This document shows positions 6,983 to 7,757 of a stretch of 7,757 bases of DNA, piece after piece; position 1 is the stretch's first letter; the number at the start of each line of letters is the position of its first letter. Below the pieces are notes generated by a model. That model worked only from the letters and a program-made list of their open reading frames with translations, did not search any database and had not been told where the DNA came from. Both the position numbers and the translations under genes were made by a program. Origin of the DNA: Candidatus Gastranaerophilales bacterium (GTDB lineage: Bacteria > Cyanobacteriota > Vampirovibrionia > Gastranaerophilales > Gastranaerophilaceae). The stretch lies in contig JAJPXE010000147.1 in the NCBI GenBank assembly GCA_021205645.1, forward strand, positions 1 through 7,757. Direction: 5' to 3'.

Positions 6983-7083
6983 GCTGTTTAGATTATTCGG
7001 GTGAGGGGAAATTTTTTCTGGTGAGGTGCAACCTCGTACCTACGCAAATCCTGAGGTGAGGGTGTGAAACTTTTTTACCTTAC
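6983..7083. other. Non-coding stretch with three GGTGAGG heptamers and a hairpin
   Basis: GGTGAGG occurs on the plus strand at 7000-7006, 7020-7026 and 7055-7061. A hairpin GAGGT/ACCTC with a 3-base loop lies at 7023-7035. No open frame of interest is present. It could be the flank of the neighbouring repeats or an unrelated regulatory stretch. I recognise nothing specific. Confidence 0.4.
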
Positions 7084-7103
7084 AAAAAAAATGGCGTTAG
7101 CCA
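7084..7103 (-). terminator. Weak U-tract hairpin downstream of rnhA
   Basis: On the minus strand TGGC and GCCA form a 4-bp stem with a TAAC loop, followed by eight Ts. It lies about 40 bases after the rnhA stop, a suitable place for its terminator. The stem is short, so efficiency is doubtful. Another run of eight Ts precedes the stem. Confidence 0.45.
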
Positions 7104-7145
7104 GAAAAAAAACAAGTTTTATTTTATACATTACGGAAAAAACCG

Positions 7146-7646
7146 TTAACCATCAGACTGATTTTTAAACCCGGTATCTATATCAAGGTTTCCTGAATTA
7201 TACGCATTGACGGCCAGCTTATCACATCTTTCGTTGAATTCATGCCCGTTATGACCTTTAACCCACACCCAATCAATATCATGCGGTTCCATGGCGGCAA
7301 CCAGCCTTTTCCATAAATCAATATTCTTAACAGGTTTTTTACCTGCCGTTTTCCACCCTCTTGCTATCCAGCTGCTTAACCATTTTTTTTTAACAGCATC
7401 AATTAAGTATTTGCTGTCTGAACAAATTGTAATACTACAAGGTTTCTTTAATACTTCAAACGCAATTATAGCAGCAAGTATCTCCATTCTATTATTCGTT
7501 GTGTTACTAAATCCGCCGGAGAGTTCTTTTGTTATGTATTTGCCTTCAGATGTTTTATATCTCAGCACAACGCCATATCCACCCTTTCCGGGATTGCCGC
7601 TGCATGCTCCGTCAGTATATATTTCTACTATCGGTTTATCATTCAT
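7146..7646 (-). CDS. rnhA: Ribonuclease HI
   Basis: RNase HI cuts the RNA strand of RNA-DNA hybrids with two metal ions, removing R-loops and primer remnants in the cytoplasm. From ATG 7646 the protein has 166 residues, near the E. coli length of 155. The four acidic catalytic residues are visible: Asp12 in IYTDGACSGNPGKGGYG, Glu55 in TTNNRMEILAA, Asp77 in CSDSKYLIDAV and Asp142 in NERCDKLA. The helper histidine is His132 in VWVKGHNGH. The basic handle region (KKKWLSSWIARGWKTAGKKPVKN) of the E. coli-type enzyme is present. A TTG at 7664 would add six residues (MVIYII) but has no ribosome site, and MNDKPIVEIYTDG is a natural start. Even this ATG has only a poor Shine-Dalgarno match. It lies about 690 bases upstream of trpEG on the same strand, so it is probably a separate unit. 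Confidence 0.97.
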   Translation of the reverse strand: MNDKPIVEIYTDGACSGNPGKGGYGVVLRYKTSEGKYITKELSGGFSNTTNNRMEILAAIIAFEVLKKPCSITICSDSKYLIDAVKKKWLSSWIARGWKTAGKKPVKNIDLWKRLVAAMEPHDIDWVWVKGHNGHEFNERCDKLAVNAYNSGNLDIDTGFKNQSDG

Positions 7647-7757
7647 TATTATATATATTACCAAATCTATCTAAAAACGGCATCTATTAAGTTTTGTAAA
7701 TATATAAACAGAAAAAGCGCAAAATTAATTTTTAGGTGCATTAAAGCAGATGAGTAT
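7647..7757. other. AT-rich edge region, no gene recognised
   Basis: This stretch upstream of rnhA is AT-rich and should hold its promoter. TTTACA and TAGATA on the minus strand are loose -35/-10 candidates, but they are about 21 bases apart, too far for a good promoter. No open frame of note enters from the right edge. Confidence 0.3.

Noticed and set aside
6562..7004. Two plus-strand open frames of 74 and 73 codons across the repeats
   Set aside because: They are mostly translations of the 103-bp repeat units (shared segments such as SLSLVRH and TRYGFRLTDY), lack good ribosome sites and match no family I know.
7291..7674. Plus-strand 127-codon frame opposite rnhA
   Set aside because: Antisense shadow of a clear RNase HI gene whose catalytic motifs are all on the minus strand.

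Overview
This window carries a nearly complete tryptophan biosynthesis operon on the minus strand. Reading in the direction of transcription, the order is trpEG (fused), trpD, trpC, trpF, trpB and trpA, with trpA running off the left edge. All five junctions overlap: about 23, 14, 8 to 23, 4 and 4 bases. The set covers every step from chorismate to tryptophan. TrpEG makes anthranilate, TrpD adds phosphoribose, TrpF isomerises, TrpC closes the indole ring, and the TrpA/TrpB pair makes tryptophan. Known catalytic residues are visible in most of the proteins, so the pathway looks functional.

Upstream of trpEG lies about 690 bases without a convincing gene (6460-7145). Nearest the operon are a short GTG-started reading frame with a strong ribosome-binding sequence that overlaps the trpEG start, a weak possible -10 box, and a good intrinsic terminator pointing into the operon (possible attenuator). 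Further out are a 15-bp stem-loop, three tandem copies of a 103-bp unit whose ends form inverted repeats, and a stretch with a thrice-repeated GGTGAGG heptamer. This block is clearly richer in G+C than the genes (about half G+C in the repeat unit by hand count) and looks like genome-specific repeat DNA.

Beyond the block, also on the minus strand, is rnhA, encoding ribonuclease HI with all four acidic active-site residues. A weak U-tract hairpin follows it. The last ~110 bases at the right edge hold no recognisable gene.

The organism is a bacterium with AT-rich genes and tightly overlapping operon genes. The fused TrpEG is of the type best known from Rhizobium and its relatives, which normally have GC-rich genomes, so it is either an old shared form or a transfer. 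The repeats remind me of intergenic repeats in treponemes (Spirochaetes), but that is memory only and the taxonomic call is weak. I saw no defence system, phage, transposase gene, CRISPR array or RNA gene. The most unusual items are the repeat block and a 30-base in-frame insert in trpD flanked by AGGCGG direct repeats.
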